A DNA stretch of 64,000 bases from Mucilaginibacter dorajii (GCF_024808255.1 NZ_JANTYS010000006.1:275686-339685), one strand, 5' to 3'. Numbered from the stretch's first letter, positions 8,886 to 18,261 are shown. Translations and numbers: made by a program. Notes: a model not told the origin generated them from the letters alone.

Positions 8886-9662
8886 TTACTGAAATTCAAT
8901 GATCACCTTATCATTAAGGTTTAAACCCAATAAGCCGCTGGCGTTGCCTTTATTAATGGCAATTTCTAAATGATCGCTAATGCCAAACAGGCAAAGTTTT
9001 TCGCCAACGGGTACCTCGTTGTAATGCCAGCTCAGATGATTTATCGTTTCGTTGCGCTTAAAATTCAACACAAATTTACGGCCCTGCTGCACACTGTTAA
9101 AAAACTCCTTGGTAATATTAGTTATCACGTTTTGAAACGAATCGATATAGATCACCACACCTTTGATCAGGTTTTTTTCGATAACAGGCTGCAGGTTCAT
9201 TTTGTTTTCAATATCATGTACAGGTAAACCTATCTCGCTTAATTTACCGCCTTTGGCCAAATGGCATGCTGCCTTTACAAAGATATCGGCAAGGGGGAAG
9301 TGTAAAAACTTCAGATCCTGCATAATATTGATCTCTACTATCTCTTCCGGATCGGTATCAAACATCAATGAAAAAATTCCATTATCGGCACCGACAAAAT
9401 AATGTTTTTTGTACCTTACCGCCAGGTACTTTGTATGATCGCTATAAACGGTATCAATGCCGATAAGGTGCACGGTATCCTCTGGGAAGTAGTAAAAACT
9501 GTTCTTTAATATAAACGCGGCCTGTTGCACGTTAAAGGCCGCCACACTGTTGGTAATATCAACAATATTCACTGTGGGCAGTAATTTATAGATGCTTCCT
9601 TTTAAAGCAGCCTGATAAATATCTTTATCGCCCAGATCAGTAGTTAATGTTATTATTGCCAT
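8886..9662 (-). CDS. SAM hydrolase (SAM hydroxide adenosyltransferase, DUF62 family)
   Basis: This family splits S-adenosylmethionine with a water-derived hydroxide into adenosine and methionine. It is related to fluorinase and chlorinase. The 258 residues begin MAIITLTTDLGDKDIY, with the family Asp-Leu-Gly motif. Other typical parts are VDITNSVAAFNVQQAAF, HLIGIDTVYSD, VGADNGIFSL and a C-terminal beta domain. The hydrolase reaction is inferred from the family, since most non-actinomycete members are hydrolases. It is the first gene of a probable three-gene minus-strand operon and is divergent from phoH with a 101-bp AT-rich spacer. Confidence 0.85.
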   Translation of the reverse strand: MAIITLTTDLGDKDIYQAALKGSIYKLLPTVNIVDITNSVAAFNVQQAAFILKNSFYYFPEDTVHLIGIDTVYSDHTKYLAVRYKKHYFVGADNGIFSLMFDTDPEEIVEINIMQDLKFLHFPLADIFVKAACHLAKGGKLSEIGLPVHDIENKMNLQPVIEKNLIKGVVIYIDSFQNVITNITKEFFNSVQQGRKFVLNFKRNETINHLSWHYNEVPVGEKLCLFGISDHLEIAINKGNASGLLGLNLNDKVIIEFQ

Positions 9663-9763
9663 TAATTTTATAAATATTTATTGCTAATCTTGTAATAGCA
9701 TTTGAAGCTACAAATATTCAATTTTTAATTCATAAAAATCCGCAACTAAAAATCAAATTAGTA

Positions 9764-10723
9764 TTGAACGAACTAAAGCTATCAATTGAAAACGTAAATC
9801 CAGCCGTATTGTGGGGGCCTAATAATGATCATTTTGAGATCATTAAGAAACAGTATCCCAAGCTTAAAATAGTTGCACGTGGCAGCGAAGTAAAAGTTTT
9901 GGGTGATGATCACGAACTGAATGTTTTCCAGGAGAAATTTTCGCACTTGCTTAGTCACGTTGAGAAATTTGAGAACCTGAACATTACCGACCTTGAACGT
10001 ATTTTAGGGTCAAAAGCAACTACCGCGCCATCTACAGACCAGGTAACCGATAAATTTGCCAGCGGCGAAGTGATCGTTTTCGGTCCGAATGGTGTAATGG
10101 TAAAGGCACGTACCGCCAACCAGCGTAAAATGGTTGATAGTATTAATCAAAGCGATATTCTTTTTGCAATTGGGCCTGCAGGTACCGGTAAAACATACAC
10201 CGCTGTAGCATTGGCCGTACGCGCGCTCAAAAACAAAGAGATCAAGCGCATCATCCTTACACGACCGGCCGTTGAAGCAGGGGAGAACCTTGGTTTTTTA
10301 CCCGGCGACTTGAAAGAAAAGATTGACCCATACCTGAGGCCATTGTATGATGCTTTGGATGATATGATCCCGGCCGAAAAATTGAAGTTTTACCTGGAGA
10401 ACCGTACTATTGAAATTGCACCCTTGGCCTTTATGCGTGGTCGTACTCTGGATAATTGCTTTGTGATATTGGATGAGGCTCAAAATGCCACCGATATGCA
10501 GTTAAAGATGTTTTTGACACGTATGGGGCCGTCGGCAAAGTTTATAGTTACTGGAGATGTTACCCAGATAGATTTACCAAAAAAACAACAATCGGGCCTG
10601 CACACAGCCCTGCGCATATTAACAGATATTAAAGGAATTGAAATAGTATACCTAAGCGGAGAAGACGTTGTACGCCACAAACTGGTGCGCAAAATATTAG
10701 CAGCTTACGGAGATATACAATAA
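9764..10723 (+). CDS. PhoH family ATPase (PhoH-like)
   Basis: The 319-residue protein is a PhoH-like P-loop ATPase, a family linked to RNA metabolism and ribosome-related functions. An N-terminal KH-like domain covers roughly residues 1-80. Walker A is GPAGTGKT at 137-144 and Walker B is VILDEAQ at 234-240. The conserved RPAVEAGENLGFLPGD and MFLTRMGPSAKFIVTGD segments are present. The start is a TTG: no ATG or GTG occurs in frame upstream, and NELKLSIENV is the expected family start. It is divergent from the SAM hydrolase gene. A facing heptamer array separates it from purC. Confidence 0.92.
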   Translation: MNELKLSIENVNPAVLWGPNNDHFEIIKKQYPKLKIVARGSEVKVLGDDHELNVFQEKFSHLLSHVEKFENLNITDLERILGSKATTAPSTDQVTDKFASGEVIVFGPNGVMVKARTANQRKMVDSINQSDILFAIGPAGTGKTYTAVALAVRALKNKEIKRIILTRPAVEAGENLGFLPGDLKEKIDPYLRPLYDALDDMIPAEKLKFYLENRTIEIAPLAFMRGRTLDNCFVILDEAQNATDMQLKMFLTRMGPSAKFIVTGDVTQIDLPKKQQSGLHTALRILTDIKGIEIVYLSGEDVVRHKLVRKILAAYGDIQ

Positions 10724-10726
10724 AGG

Positions 10727-10841
10727 AGTATCAAGTAGTAAGTATCAAGTATCAAGATTTTTGGCTTTAAGAGTTAAAGTTTGATACGTGATAGAAAGTG
10801 CCAACCTTTGTCTTACTACTTGATACTTACTACTTGATACT
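10727..10841. repeat. Facing arrays of 7-bp repeats (AGTATCA/AGTAGTA)
   Basis: The left array (10727-10754) has four exact heptamers in the order AGTATCA, AGTAGTA, AGTATCA, AGTATCA. The right array (10814-10841) has TACTACT, TGATACT, TACTACT, TGATACT, which are the reverse complements of the same two words. The 60-base middle includes a further partial copy. The array fills the phoH-purC spacer and ends 6 bases before the purC ATG. Confidence 0.88.
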
Positions 10842-10847
10842 AAAAGA

Positions 10848-11792
10848 ATGAATTCAATAAAAGAAACACATTTTAACTTCCCGGGCCAAACCGGTTACTA
10901 CAAGGGGAAGGTACGCGATGTTTATACGATAGATAATAAATACCTGGCTATGGTGGTATCCGACAGGATCTCGGCCTTTGACGTGGTATTGCCCGAAGCT
11001 ATTCCTTACAAAGGACAAGTGCTCAATCAGATAGCCGCCCGTTTTTTAGAGGCTACTGCCGACATTGTACCCAACTGGGTTATCTCAGTGCCAGATCCAA
11101 GCGTTACCATTGGCCGCATCTGTGAGCCGTTTAAGGTAGAGATGGTGATTCGTGGGTATTTGGCAGGCCATGCCGCGCGTGAATACGCTGCCGGCCGCAG
11201 GCAGGTTTGTGGTGTTAGTTTACCCGAAGGTTTAAAAGAGAACGATATCTTACCGCAGCCTATCATTACCCCAACTACCAAAGCATCGGTAGGGCACGAT
11301 GAGGATATCTCCAAAGAAGATATCTTGGCACGTGGCATTGTATCTGCCGAAGACTACGCTCAATTGGAAGCTTATACCCAGGCCTTATTTAAACGTGGAA
11401 CCGAAATTGCCGCTAAACAGGGACTAATTTTAGTTGATACCAAGTATGAGTTTGGCAAAATAGATGGCAAAATTTACCTGATAGATGAAATTCACACACC
11501 CGATTCTTCGCGTTATTTTTATAAAGAAGGTTATGCGGAACGCCAGCAAAAAGATGAACCTCAAAAACAGCTTTCAAAAGAATTTGTAAGAAGGTGGTTA
11601 ATTGAAAATGGTTTTCAGGGTAAAGATGGGCAAGTTGTGCCGGTGATGACACCAGAAATTGTTGAATCGATTTCTGACCGTTATATTGAACTTTACGAGA
11701 AAATAATTGGCGAAGCATTTGTAAAATCAGATACTAATAGTGTATTAAACAGGGTAGAAAGTGCGATCAATCATGCACTTAGTGTGATGTAG
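10848..11792 (+). CDS. purC: Phosphoribosylaminoimidazole-succinocarboxamide synthase
   Basis: PurC joins CAIR and aspartate with ATP to form SAICAR in purine synthesis. The 314 residues are longer than the short E. coli type (about 237) and match the larger Bacteroidota and yeast-like form. Recognisable parts are [13 protein letters not shown], the [20 protein letters not shown] segment, [17 protein letters not shown], and LVDTKYEFG followed by [12 protein letters not shown], which form the ATP- and substrate-binding sites. It stands outside any visible pur operon, 52 bp upstream of an unrelated STAS gene. The heptamer array lies directly in front of the ATG. Confidence 0.96.
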   Translation: MNSIKETHFNFPGQTGYYKGKVRDVYTIDNKYLAMVVSDRISAFDVVLPEAIPYKGQVLNQIAARFLEATADIVPNWVISVPDPSVTIGRICEPFKVEMVIRGYLAGHAAREYAAGRRQVCGVSLPEGLKENDILPQPIITPTTKASVGHDEDISKEDILARGIVSAEDYAQLEAYTQALFKRGTEIAAKQGLILVDTKYEFGKIDGKIYLIDEIHTPDSSRYFYKEGYAERQQKDEPQKQLSKEFVRRWLIENGFQGKDGQVVPVMTPEIVESISDRYIELYEKIIGEAFVKSDTNSVLNRVESAINHALSVM

Positions 11793-11844
11793 TTTTTAAT
11801 TCCACATAAATAAATCATATCTTAGCTTATAAATTTTAATAAGA

Positions 11845-12222
11845 ATGAAATTTGCTGTCGATAAACACGAGAAATATATTTTAGTGAAGCTGAATGAGTC
11901 AAAGCTGAATTCATTGGTTACGCCCCAACTAAAATCCGAACTGATCCTGATCAACACGGAAGGGCAAAGGAATATCATTCTTGATCTTTCTAACGTAAAG
12001 TTTGCCGATTCATCTGGTTTAAGCAGCTTGTTGGTTGGTCATCGTTTATGCAAAAACGCTTCTGGTGTATTTATCCTTGCAGGTTTGAATGATGCGGTTG
12101 CCCGTTTAATTACCATTTCGCAACTGGATAACGTGCTTACTATAGTGCCTACTGCCGAAGAAGGTGTTGATTTGATCTTTATGGAAGAGATCGAAAAAGA
12201 ATTGAAAAAAGAATCAAGATAA
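11845..12222 (+). CDS. STAS-domain anti-sigma factor antagonist-like protein
   Basis: The 125-residue protein is one STAS domain, the fold of SpoIIAA and RsbV, which bind a kinase/anti-sigma partner and are controlled by serine phosphorylation. The phosphorylation-site motif KFADSSGLSSLL is present, with the candidate serines at residues 56 and 57. No partner kinase or sigma factor lies nearby. The ECF sigma/FecR pair 17 kb away uses another mechanism. It is followed after 20 bp by rnz, so the two are probably co-transcribed. The same small gene next to rnz would be a useful check of conserved context. The true partner is unknown. Confidence 0.85.
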   Translation: MKFAVDKHEKYILVKLNESKLNSLVTPQLKSELILINTEGQRNIILDLSNVKFADSSGLSSLLVGHRLCKNASGVFILAGLNDAVARLITISQLDNVLTIVPTAEEGVDLIFMEEIEKELKKESR

Positions 12223-12242
12223 TTAATGATTGTTATCCCATT

Positions 12243-13157
12243 ATGAAATTTGAGGTAACAATACTCGGAAGCAGCTCTGCAACTCCCATATTTAACAGAA
12301 ATCCTACAGCACAGGTGCTCAACATAAATGAGCACCTGTACTTAATTGATTGCGGCGAAGGCACACAGCAGCAAATGCTTCGTTTTGATATTAAAGCCAG
12401 CCGGATAGATTACATTTTCATCAGTCACCTGCATGGTGATCATTATCTTGGCCTGGTAGGTTTGTTATCATCTATGCACCTTAACGGGCGCAAAAAGCCG
12501 CTATATCTTTTCGGCCCGCCGCATTTAATGGAGATCATTGATCTGCAATTAAAATATTCTGAAACTGCGCTTCATTTTCCGCTGGAATTTAAAGAAACCA
12601 ATACAGAGCAGCCTGAGGTGATAGTGAGCAACAACGATATCATCATTGAAACCATCCCACTTTATCACCGGATTGATTGTACCGGCTTCATTTTCAGAGA
12701 GAAGAAACGTTTGCGTAAACTTCGTAAAGAAGTAATAGAACAATTGGAAATCCCTGTGCCTTATTTCACCGCCCTTAAAAAAGGGCTTGATTATACGGCA
12801 CCGAATGGCGAAGTATTTAAAAATGAAGATTTGACAACAGATTCGGCCGAACCCAAATCATACGCCTATTGCTCGGATACTATTTACTCTGAAAACTATT
12901 TTGAGCAGATAGCCAAAGCCACGCTGTTATATCATGAATCTACATTTTTGAACGATATGCTGGATAGGGCTAAGGAAACAAATCACACCACCGCATTACA
13001 GGCAGGGGAGGTGGCGCTGAAAACAAATGCTAAACGTTTACTCATCGGTCATTTTTCGGCCCGGTATAAAACACTTAATGAGCTATTGGAAGAAGCCCGC
13101 TCCGTTTTCCCTGATACCGACCTGGCCATTGAAGGAAGAACTTTTTATATTGATTGA
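12243..13157 (+). CDS. rnz: Ribonuclease Z
   Basis: RNase Z is a zinc endonuclease that trims the 3' end of tRNA precursors. The 304-residue length is normal for the short form. The zinc motif HLHGDHYLGL begins at residue 62; other ligands lie in IPLYHRIDCTGF, AYCSDT and the final LLIGHFSARY. The start MKFEVTILGSSSATP is typical. It lies 20 bp after the STAS gene, and the spacer after it carries 8-mer repeats and a perfect bidirectional terminator. Confidence 0.95.
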   Translation: MKFEVTILGSSSATPIFNRNPTAQVLNINEHLYLIDCGEGTQQQMLRFDIKASRIDYIFISHLHGDHYLGLVGLLSSMHLNGRKKPLYLFGPPHLMEIIDLQLKYSETALHFPLEFKETNTEQPEVIVSNNDIIIETIPLYHRIDCTGFIFREKKRLRKLRKEVIEQLEIPVPYFTALKKGLDYTAPNGEVFKNEDLTTDSAEPKSYAYCSDTIYSENYFEQIAKATLLYHESTFLNDMLDRAKETNHTTALQAGEVALKTNAKRLLIGHFSARYKTLNELLEEARSVFPDTDLAIEGRTFYID

Positions 13158-13173
13158 TGTGCAGATTTTTTTG

Positions 13174-13257
13174 ATTTGAAAATTTGAGTATTTGAAGATT
13201 TGAAAATGAGGTTTTAAATATGCAGATGTGCAGATTTTTTGATTTAAGTATTTGAAA
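13174..13257. repeat. 8-bp tandem repeat array (ATTTGAnn)
   Basis: Four tandem 8-mers, ATTTGAAA, ATTTGAGT, ATTTGAAG and ATTTGAAA, cover 13174-13205. Two more units (ATTTAAGT, ATTTGAAA) are at 13242-13257. Each block is preceded by the word TGTGCAGATTTTTT, so the whole unit appears to be a partly decayed direct duplication. Unlike the other arrays it has no inverted partner. It lies behind rnz. Confidence 0.75.
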
Positions 13258-13272
13258 ATGTATGATAAAGAT

Positions 13273-13312
13273 AAAAAAGGCCGGTGATCAATATTGATCA
13301 CCGGCCTTTTTT
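13273..13312. terminator. Perfect 40-bp palindromic bidirectional terminator
   Basis: Two 20-bp arms are exact complements: six A, then GGCCGGTGATCAAT, and the reverse ending in six T. It lies between the converging rnz and mlaD-like genes and has a U-run in both directions. Confidence 0.9.
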
Positions 13313-13327
13313 ATCTGTGGACTTCTG

Positions 13328-13362
13328 TCTTGATTCTTGACTCTAATCTCTTGATTCTATTC
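13328..13362. repeat. 7-bp tandem repeat array (TCTTGAT type)
   Basis: Five tandem heptamers read TCTTGAT, TCTTGAC, TCTAATC, TCTTGAT, TCTATTC. The array ends 6 bases before the stop codon of the minus-strand mlaD-like gene, on the other side of the bidirectional terminator from the ATTTGAnn array. Confidence 0.65.
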
Positions 13363-13368
13363 CCTTCC

Positions 13369-14313
13369 TCAGTCTTTTTTACCGCCGAATACCGAGAAGC
13401 TTACGTAGCGTTTTGGATGTGCTTTAAGATCGATCAATAGGTTATTGAGACTGTTGGTGGCGTTATCCATATTCCTGTAAACCTTATCATCATTCATTAG
13501 CAAGCCTAAAGTACCTTTGGTTGAATTGATGTTGGCAATGGTAGCCTGCAAATCGGCCATGGCTTTATTAGCGTTATCTAAAGTGTTTTTAATGTTTGAT
13601 GCGGCAATATCATTGCTCACTTTTTCAAAATTGGCGGTAATGCCGTTAACGTGAACTGTACTGGTTTTTAAATTGCCCGATACAACTTCAGCATTTGAGA
13701 GAATGCCGTCAATATGTTTTGTTTGTGAGCCTACCAGGTTGTCTATTTTTTTGGTGACACCTTCTAAGGTTTGCAACGAGTTGGCAATACTCATAAAGCT
13801 GCGATCAACATTCTTTTGAAAATTTGGGTTCAGAATTTTGTTGATGGCAGCCAGTGATGAATCGAGCTTGTTGATCAATTGTTCTGCCTTTTTCTGTATA
13901 GGCTGCAAGCTTTCTGCAAGGCTGCCCTGTATATCGGCTTTCAGCGTGTCTTTATTTTCAGCAAGAATCTTACTGTTGCCCAATTCAAAAACAATGGCTT
14001 TGCTGCCTAAAAGATCCGTGCTTTCCAACTTGGCAAGCGTGTTGTTTGGTACGTCGTACTTTTCTTCTATTTTAAACTCAACTATGGTGCGGCCATCTGG
14101 CTGAAGTTCCATTTTTGAGATGCGGCCAATCTGGAAACCATTTACCAATACCGGTTTTGATACACCAAGACCTTCTACGCTATTATAAACAGCGTAAAAT
14201 TTATTTGATCCCGAAAAAACGTCGTTGCCTTTTAAAAAGCTATATCCTAATACAAGTATCGTTATGGCTATTACGGTAAGCGCACCTATTTTGGTTTCGT
14301 TTGAAATTTTCAT
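13369..14313 (-). CDS. MlaD/MCE family lipid-transport protein
   Basis: The 314-residue protein has one N-terminal membrane anchor (IGALTVIAITILVLGYSFLKG) and then an MCE domain: FYAVYNSVEGLGVSKPVLVNG, IGRISKME and LGSKAIVFELG. A long helical C-terminal part follows, rich in Asn, Ser and Leu (NSLQTLEGVTKKIDNLVGSQ). MCE proteins form rings in the periplasm that move phospholipids between the two membranes. The usual MlaE permease and MlaF ATPase genes are not in the window. The neighbour upstream is a cell-wall amidase gene, 144 bp away. Envelope lipid homeostasis is the likely role. Confidence 0.85.
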   Translation of the reverse strand: MKISNETKIGALTVIAITILVLGYSFLKGNDVFSGSNKFYAVYNSVEGLGVSKPVLVNGFQIGRISKMELQPDGRTIVEFKIEEKYDVPNNTLAKLESTDLLGSKAIVFELGNSKILAENKDTLKADIQGSLAESLQPIQKKAEQLINKLDSSLAAINKILNPNFQKNVDRSFMSIANSLQTLEGVTKKIDNLVGSQTKHIDGILSNAEVVSGNLKTSTVHVNGITANFEKVSNDIAASNIKNTLDNANKAMADLQATIANINSTKGTLGLLMNDDKVYRNMDNATNSLNNLLIDLKAHPKRYVSFSVFGGKKD

Positions 14314-14457
14314 TAAGCAGAGTAAGTAGTATGTGTGATTATATGTTTTTGTTTTTAAAGCACATTCGTGCTGTTTGCTGTCGGTAATGTATTATTTTGT
14401 AATATACGTTTGAACGGGGCATTAAGTTTGGCAGTAAACGCCAACTGAGTGCTTTTA

Positions 14458-15363
14458 TTACTGTGAAACGTTTTCAACTGCGCTTTTGTAGTTCAATAAT
14501 GCACGTACTATCGAACTTACAATCTCGTTCTGGCCATCTTCTGAATTAAGGTATTCTTCGTCTTTTGGATTATTAATGTATCCTGTTTCGACCAGTACCG
14601 AAGGCATGGCAGTGTGGCATAGTACGTAAATACCTTGTTCCCTTAAACCTTCGCTTTGCCTGCCATCAGTTTCTGTAAACTCATTATTAATGAGGGTAGC
14701 CAGTTTGATACTTTGTTGCCTGAATTTTCTTTTATACTCATTGGTTAAAATAACGGTAATGGGATCATCCGGGTCCAGACCTGCATCCATACCAGAGTCT
14801 TCTTCAACCTGGTTATGAACAATGGTTTTTTCTTCTTCTTTTGATCGGTGTAAACCATAAATAAGCAATAACACCCCACGACCGGAACGATCTGGCACAG
14901 TAACGGTACGGTAAACCGCTTTGTGATGTTTGGTGCCTACCTGCTCGCGCACCCGTCTGTCTGATAATGAATTGCAATGGATGGACACAAAAATGTTCCC
15001 TTTGTTTTCGTTTGCTATTTCGGCACGTCTTTCAAAGGACACATCGTCTTCCGTAGTGCGGGTTAAAACAGCGTTTACGCCAGGCATATCTTTTTCTATA
15101 GCTTTTTGCAATTTTAGTGCAATAGCAAGCGTTACATTTCTTTCCTGTGAAAAGCTGCCCGAAGCTCCATGAGAAAAATGGCCCGTGCCGGTAGGTTTAC
15201 CACCGTGACCAGGGTCGACAATGATAGTTTTGATTTTAAAACCACCGTTATTTAAAATAGTGTCTGTTTTTATGGAACCATAAGATGTGCCCGGGAAATA
15301 TGAAAGGAGTACAACTAATACCGATAAACTATAAATCAATCTTTTCAATGCCCTATTTTTCAT
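14458..15363 (-). CDS. N-acetylmuramoyl-L-alanine amidase (Amidase_3)
   Basis: The 301-residue exported enzyme cleaves the amide bond between the glycan and the stem peptide in peptidoglycan. After an N-terminal signal or anchor segment (LIYSLSVLVVLLSYFPGTSYG) the catalytic domain begins at TIIVDPGHGG. The zinc ligands are the His in DPGHGG, the Glu in QERNVTLAIA and the His in SIHCNS. A catalytic Glu lies in VLVETGYINNPKDE. An insertion region rich in charged residues (around RSKEEEKTIVHNQVEEDSGM) is typical of the AmiA/AmiC type and may be a regulatory helix. It is divergent from lptD with only 52 bp between. Confidence 0.92.
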   Translation of the reverse strand: MKNRALKRLIYSLSVLVVLLSYFPGTSYGSIKTDTILNNGGFKIKTIIVDPGHGGKPTGTGHFSHGASGSFSQERNVTLAIALKLQKAIEKDMPGVNAVLTRTTEDDVSFERRAEIANENKGNIFVSIHCNSLSDRRVREQVGTKHHKAVYRTVTVPDRSGRGVLLLIYGLHRSKEEEKTIVHNQVEEDSGMDAGLDPDDPITVILTNEYKRKFRQQSIKLATLINNEFTETDGRQSEGLREQGIYVLCHTAMPSVLVETGYINNPKDEEYLNSEDGQNEIVSSIVRALLNYKSAVENVSQ

Positions 15364-15391
15364 TATTTTTGAACGCTGTTAACTATATCTG

Positions 15392-15399
15392 CAAAAATA
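15392..15399 (-). promoter_or_regulatory. -7 box TATTTTTG for the amidase gene
   Basis: Read on the minus strand, the box fits TAnnTTTG exactly and ends 28 bases before the amidase ATG. No -33 TTG was found at normal spacing. It shares the 52-bp divergent spacer with lptD. Confidence 0.35.
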
Positions 15400-15415
15400 C
15401 TATTCATAATCAATT

Positions 15416-18256
15416 TTGAAATTCATAACACTTTTTTTTCTGCTTGCAATTATTTTAACGGTGAGTGTATTTGTTGCCCAAAGCAAAGGTACACATAAGC
15501 GCTATAGCCGCAAGGTTATTGCCGATACTATTATAAAACTTGACACCAACAAGAAAAAGGATCGTAAACTCCTTAAAATTAATAAATCTTCTCAAAATTC
15601 AATTAACAGCGACGGGCAGGCCGGGAAAAATCTGAATGTTGCACCGTTAAATGACACTATTACTAAAAAGATAGACACAGGGAAGAACAAAAAGATTAAT
15701 CCTACCCCGATTATCCCCGGGAAAAACGGCCCTGCTCAGGTAGATACCACTAAGGATAAAGGTGCCATACAATCTGAAGTAAAGGCGGTTGCCGAAGATT
15801 CAACCATTGTTGACAACGATCATAATGTTTTATACCTGTATGGCCGTGCAAGGGTAACCTATGAAGATTTTGAACTGGATGCCGATTATATCCGGGTCGA
15901 TCAGAAAAATCACCTGATCTTCGCCAGCGGTAGTATTGATCCACGTACCAAACGCTATATCGGCCGGCCGATCTCTAAATCGAAAAACGAAAAGCCAATC
16001 GCTTCAGATTCCTTATTGTTTAATTATAACACCAAAAAAGGTAAATTATATAATCCCGCATCAGAGCAGGAGGGAAACTTTATATCTGGCGGGCAAGCTA
16101 AAAAATTAAACGAAACCGAGGTTGCTTACCGAAACGTAATTTTCAGTACCTGCGATTTGCCTTATCCCGATACCCACTTTGGCATTGTGATAACCAAAGG
16201 TATCGGCGAAAAAAACAGGATCATATCTGGCCCGGCTTATTTGGAGATTGAAGGGGTGCCTTTGCCGTTGGCTATTCCTTTCGGCTTTTTCCCCAAACCC
16301 AACCAGCGAACATCCGGGGTAATATTGCCCACTTTTGGTGAAGATGCCAAACTGGGCTTTAAACTGGCGGGCTTTGGTTATTACCTTGGTTTTAGTGATT
16401 ACATGGACTTAACCACCACGGGTACCATATATTCTAAAGGATCATACGAGGTAAATGCTACATCGCGATATTTGGTGCGTTATAAATATAGTGGTAACAT
16501 CTCGCTGAGTTATGGATCACATAACTACCAGCTGCCAGGCGATCCTCCTGTAAAGGATATTCACATTGATTGGACGCACTCACAGGATCCAAGTGCCAAT
16601 CCCGGTTCAACGTTTAGTGCTTCGGTAAATGCAGGTACATCCGGTTATTTTTCGCGTAACCCATCAACCTCAAACTATAATGTGGTAACTGCTGCTCAAA
16701 GTAGCTTACGTTCAAGTATCTCTTACGGTAAAACATGGGCGGGTACGCCTTTTAATTTAAGTGTGGGTATTGGCCATAGCCAGGATATTGCTAATAAAAC
16801 CATCACTATTGAGTTGCCAACTATCGCATTCGGCATGTCGTCCATAAATCCTTTTGATTCAAAAGATAGGGTGGGCGAACAAAAATGGTATCAAAAGATC
16901 ACCATTAGCTATAATTTGAATGCCACTAACAAAGTAAATAATATCCCCGAATCGGAATTGTTTAAAAGCTCGGTTACCAGGCGGTTGCAAAACGGTTTTC
17001 AACACCAGATCCCGGTAAGTTTAGGCCTAAATGTGCTTAAGTATTTCCAGTTTAACAGTAGTGTGAATTATACCGAACGCTGGTATTTTCAAAGTATAAA
17101 TAAACATTTTGAACGGGGAAGTGTCTCCAGTTCAGACGCGTTAATTGTTGATACCCTACAGGGCTTTAAGCGCGCAGGTAACTATAGTATGAGCACGGGT
17201 TTATCAACTAAGGTTTATGGCACCTGGACTTTTAAACACGGCAATTTAAAAGCGATAAGGCACGTAATGACCCCTTCGATAGGATTTGGGTATACGCCAG
17301 ATTACTCCGATCCAAGCTATGGCTACTATAAAACTGCGGTGAGCACCGCAAGCGTTCCGTACCCTTATACGCATACCAAATATTCGATCTTTGAAAATGG
17401 TGTTTATGGGTACCCTTCAAGCGGTAAACAGGCAGGTATCAGCTTTGCTTTGGACAACACTATTGAAGCCAAGCTAAAAGCAAAAAGTACCGATACATCT
17501 GGTACCGATAGAAAAATAACGCTATTACAAGGTTTATCCTTTTCAACATTCTACAATTTTGCTGCCGATTCTATGAAACTGGCAAATATCCAGTTTTCGG
17601 GGCACACTGCTATCTTTAAGCAAAAAGTGAATATCAGCTTTAGCGGTGCTTTTAACCCATATGTAACCAGCGTACATGATTCTATTGCCAATAACACCAT
17701 TGTGCGCACAAGCCAGCTTATTAATAAATACAGGTGGTCAAACGGGCAATTTCCTCAGTTAAGCCAGGCGAGTATTTCTGCAAGTGGTAGCTTAAACTCT
17801 ACCACAGCCAAAGCCCCGGGTACGCCTGCAGTTAATACATTGCAAAGTATAGGCGCCCAACAGGCACAAAGGCTGGCGCTCATCAACAGCGATCCTAACT
17901 CATATGTAGATTTTAACGTACCCTGGAATATATCTCTTAACTACAGCTATAGCTATAGTAATTATCTTAACCAGGTGCAAACCAGTAACACCATAATGAT
18001 AAGTGGTGATGTAAGTATCACCCAAAAATGGAAAATTCAATACTCAACTAACTATGACATTAAGGCGGCTAAATTGAGCAGTGCAACGTCATTTTCTATT
18101 TATCGCGACTTACATTGTTGGGATCTTTCGTTTCAATGGGTACCTTTCGGCTACTTAAAATCATATAACGTAACATTGAAGGTTAAATCAACTATTTTGC
18201 AGGATTTGAAACTGAGCAAAAGGAACGATTATTCAAGTAGCAGAACTTTTTATTAA
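15416..18256 (+). CDS. lptD: LPS-assembly protein LptD (OstA) homologue
   Basis: LptD is the outer-membrane beta-barrel that inserts lipopolysaccharide at the cell surface. The 946-residue protein begins with a signal peptide (LFFLLAIILTVSVFVAQS), then a low-complexity Lys/Asn/Asp-rich linker, then an OstA/LptA-like domain at about residues 130-260 (VLYLYGRARVTYEDFELDAD, IFASGSID). The rest is a beta-barrel rich in alternating aromatic and polar residues. The start is TTG, since no ATG lies in frame before the hydrophobic segment. It is followed by cinA after 5 bp, so both are in one operon with the E2 gene. Bacteroidota LptD proteins diverge strongly from E. coli, so the call rests mainly on domain order. 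Confidence 0.82.
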   Translation: MKFITLFFLLAIILTVSVFVAQSKGTHKRYSRKVIADTIIKLDTNKKKDRKLLKINKSSQNSINSDGQAGKNLNVAPLNDTITKKIDTGKNKKINPTPIIPGKNGPAQVDTTKDKGAIQSEVKAVAEDSTIVDNDHNVLYLYGRARVTYEDFELDADYIRVDQKNHLIFASGSIDPRTKRYIGRPISKSKNEKPIASDSLLFNYNTKKGKLYNPASEQEGNFISGGQAKKLNETEVAYRNVIFSTCDLPYPDTHFGIVITKGIGEKNRIISGPAYLEIEGVPLPLAIPFGFFPKPNQRTSGVILPTFGEDAKLGFKLAGFGYYLGFSDYMDLTTTGTIYSKGSYEVNATSRYLVRYKYSGNISLSYGSHNYQLPGDPPVKDIHIDWTHSQDPSANPGSTFSASVNAGTSGYFSRNPSTSNYNVVTAAQSSLRSSISYGKTWAGTPFNLSVGIGHSQDIANKTITIELPTIAFGMSSINPFDSKDRVGEQKWYQKITISYNLNATNKVNNIPESELFKSSVTRRLQNGFQHQIPVSLGLNVLKYFQFNSSVNYTERWYFQSINKHFERGSVSSSDALIVDTLQGFKRAGNYSMSTGLSTKVYGTWTFKHGNLKAIRHVMTPSIGFGYTPDYSDPSYGYYKTAVSTASVPYPYTHTKYSIFENGVYGYPSSGKQAGISFALDNTIEAKLKAKSTDTSGTDRKITLLQGLSFSTFYNFAADSMKLANIQFSGHTAIFKQKVNISFSGAFNPYVTSVHDSIANNTIVRTSQLINKYRWSNGQFPQLSQASISASGSLNSTTAKAPGTPAVNTLQSIGAQQAQRLALINSDPNSYVDFNVPWNISLNYSYSYSNYLNQVQTSNTIMISGDVSITQKWKIQYSTNYDIKAAKLSSATSFSIYRDLHCWDLSFQWVPFGYLKSYNVTLKVKSTILQDLKLSKRNDYSSSRTFY

Positions 18257-18261
18257 TTACC

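Noticed and set aside
3702..13362. Short-period arrays as possible CRISPR arrays
   Set aside because: Units are 7-8 bp with no unique spacers, and no cas gene is near.
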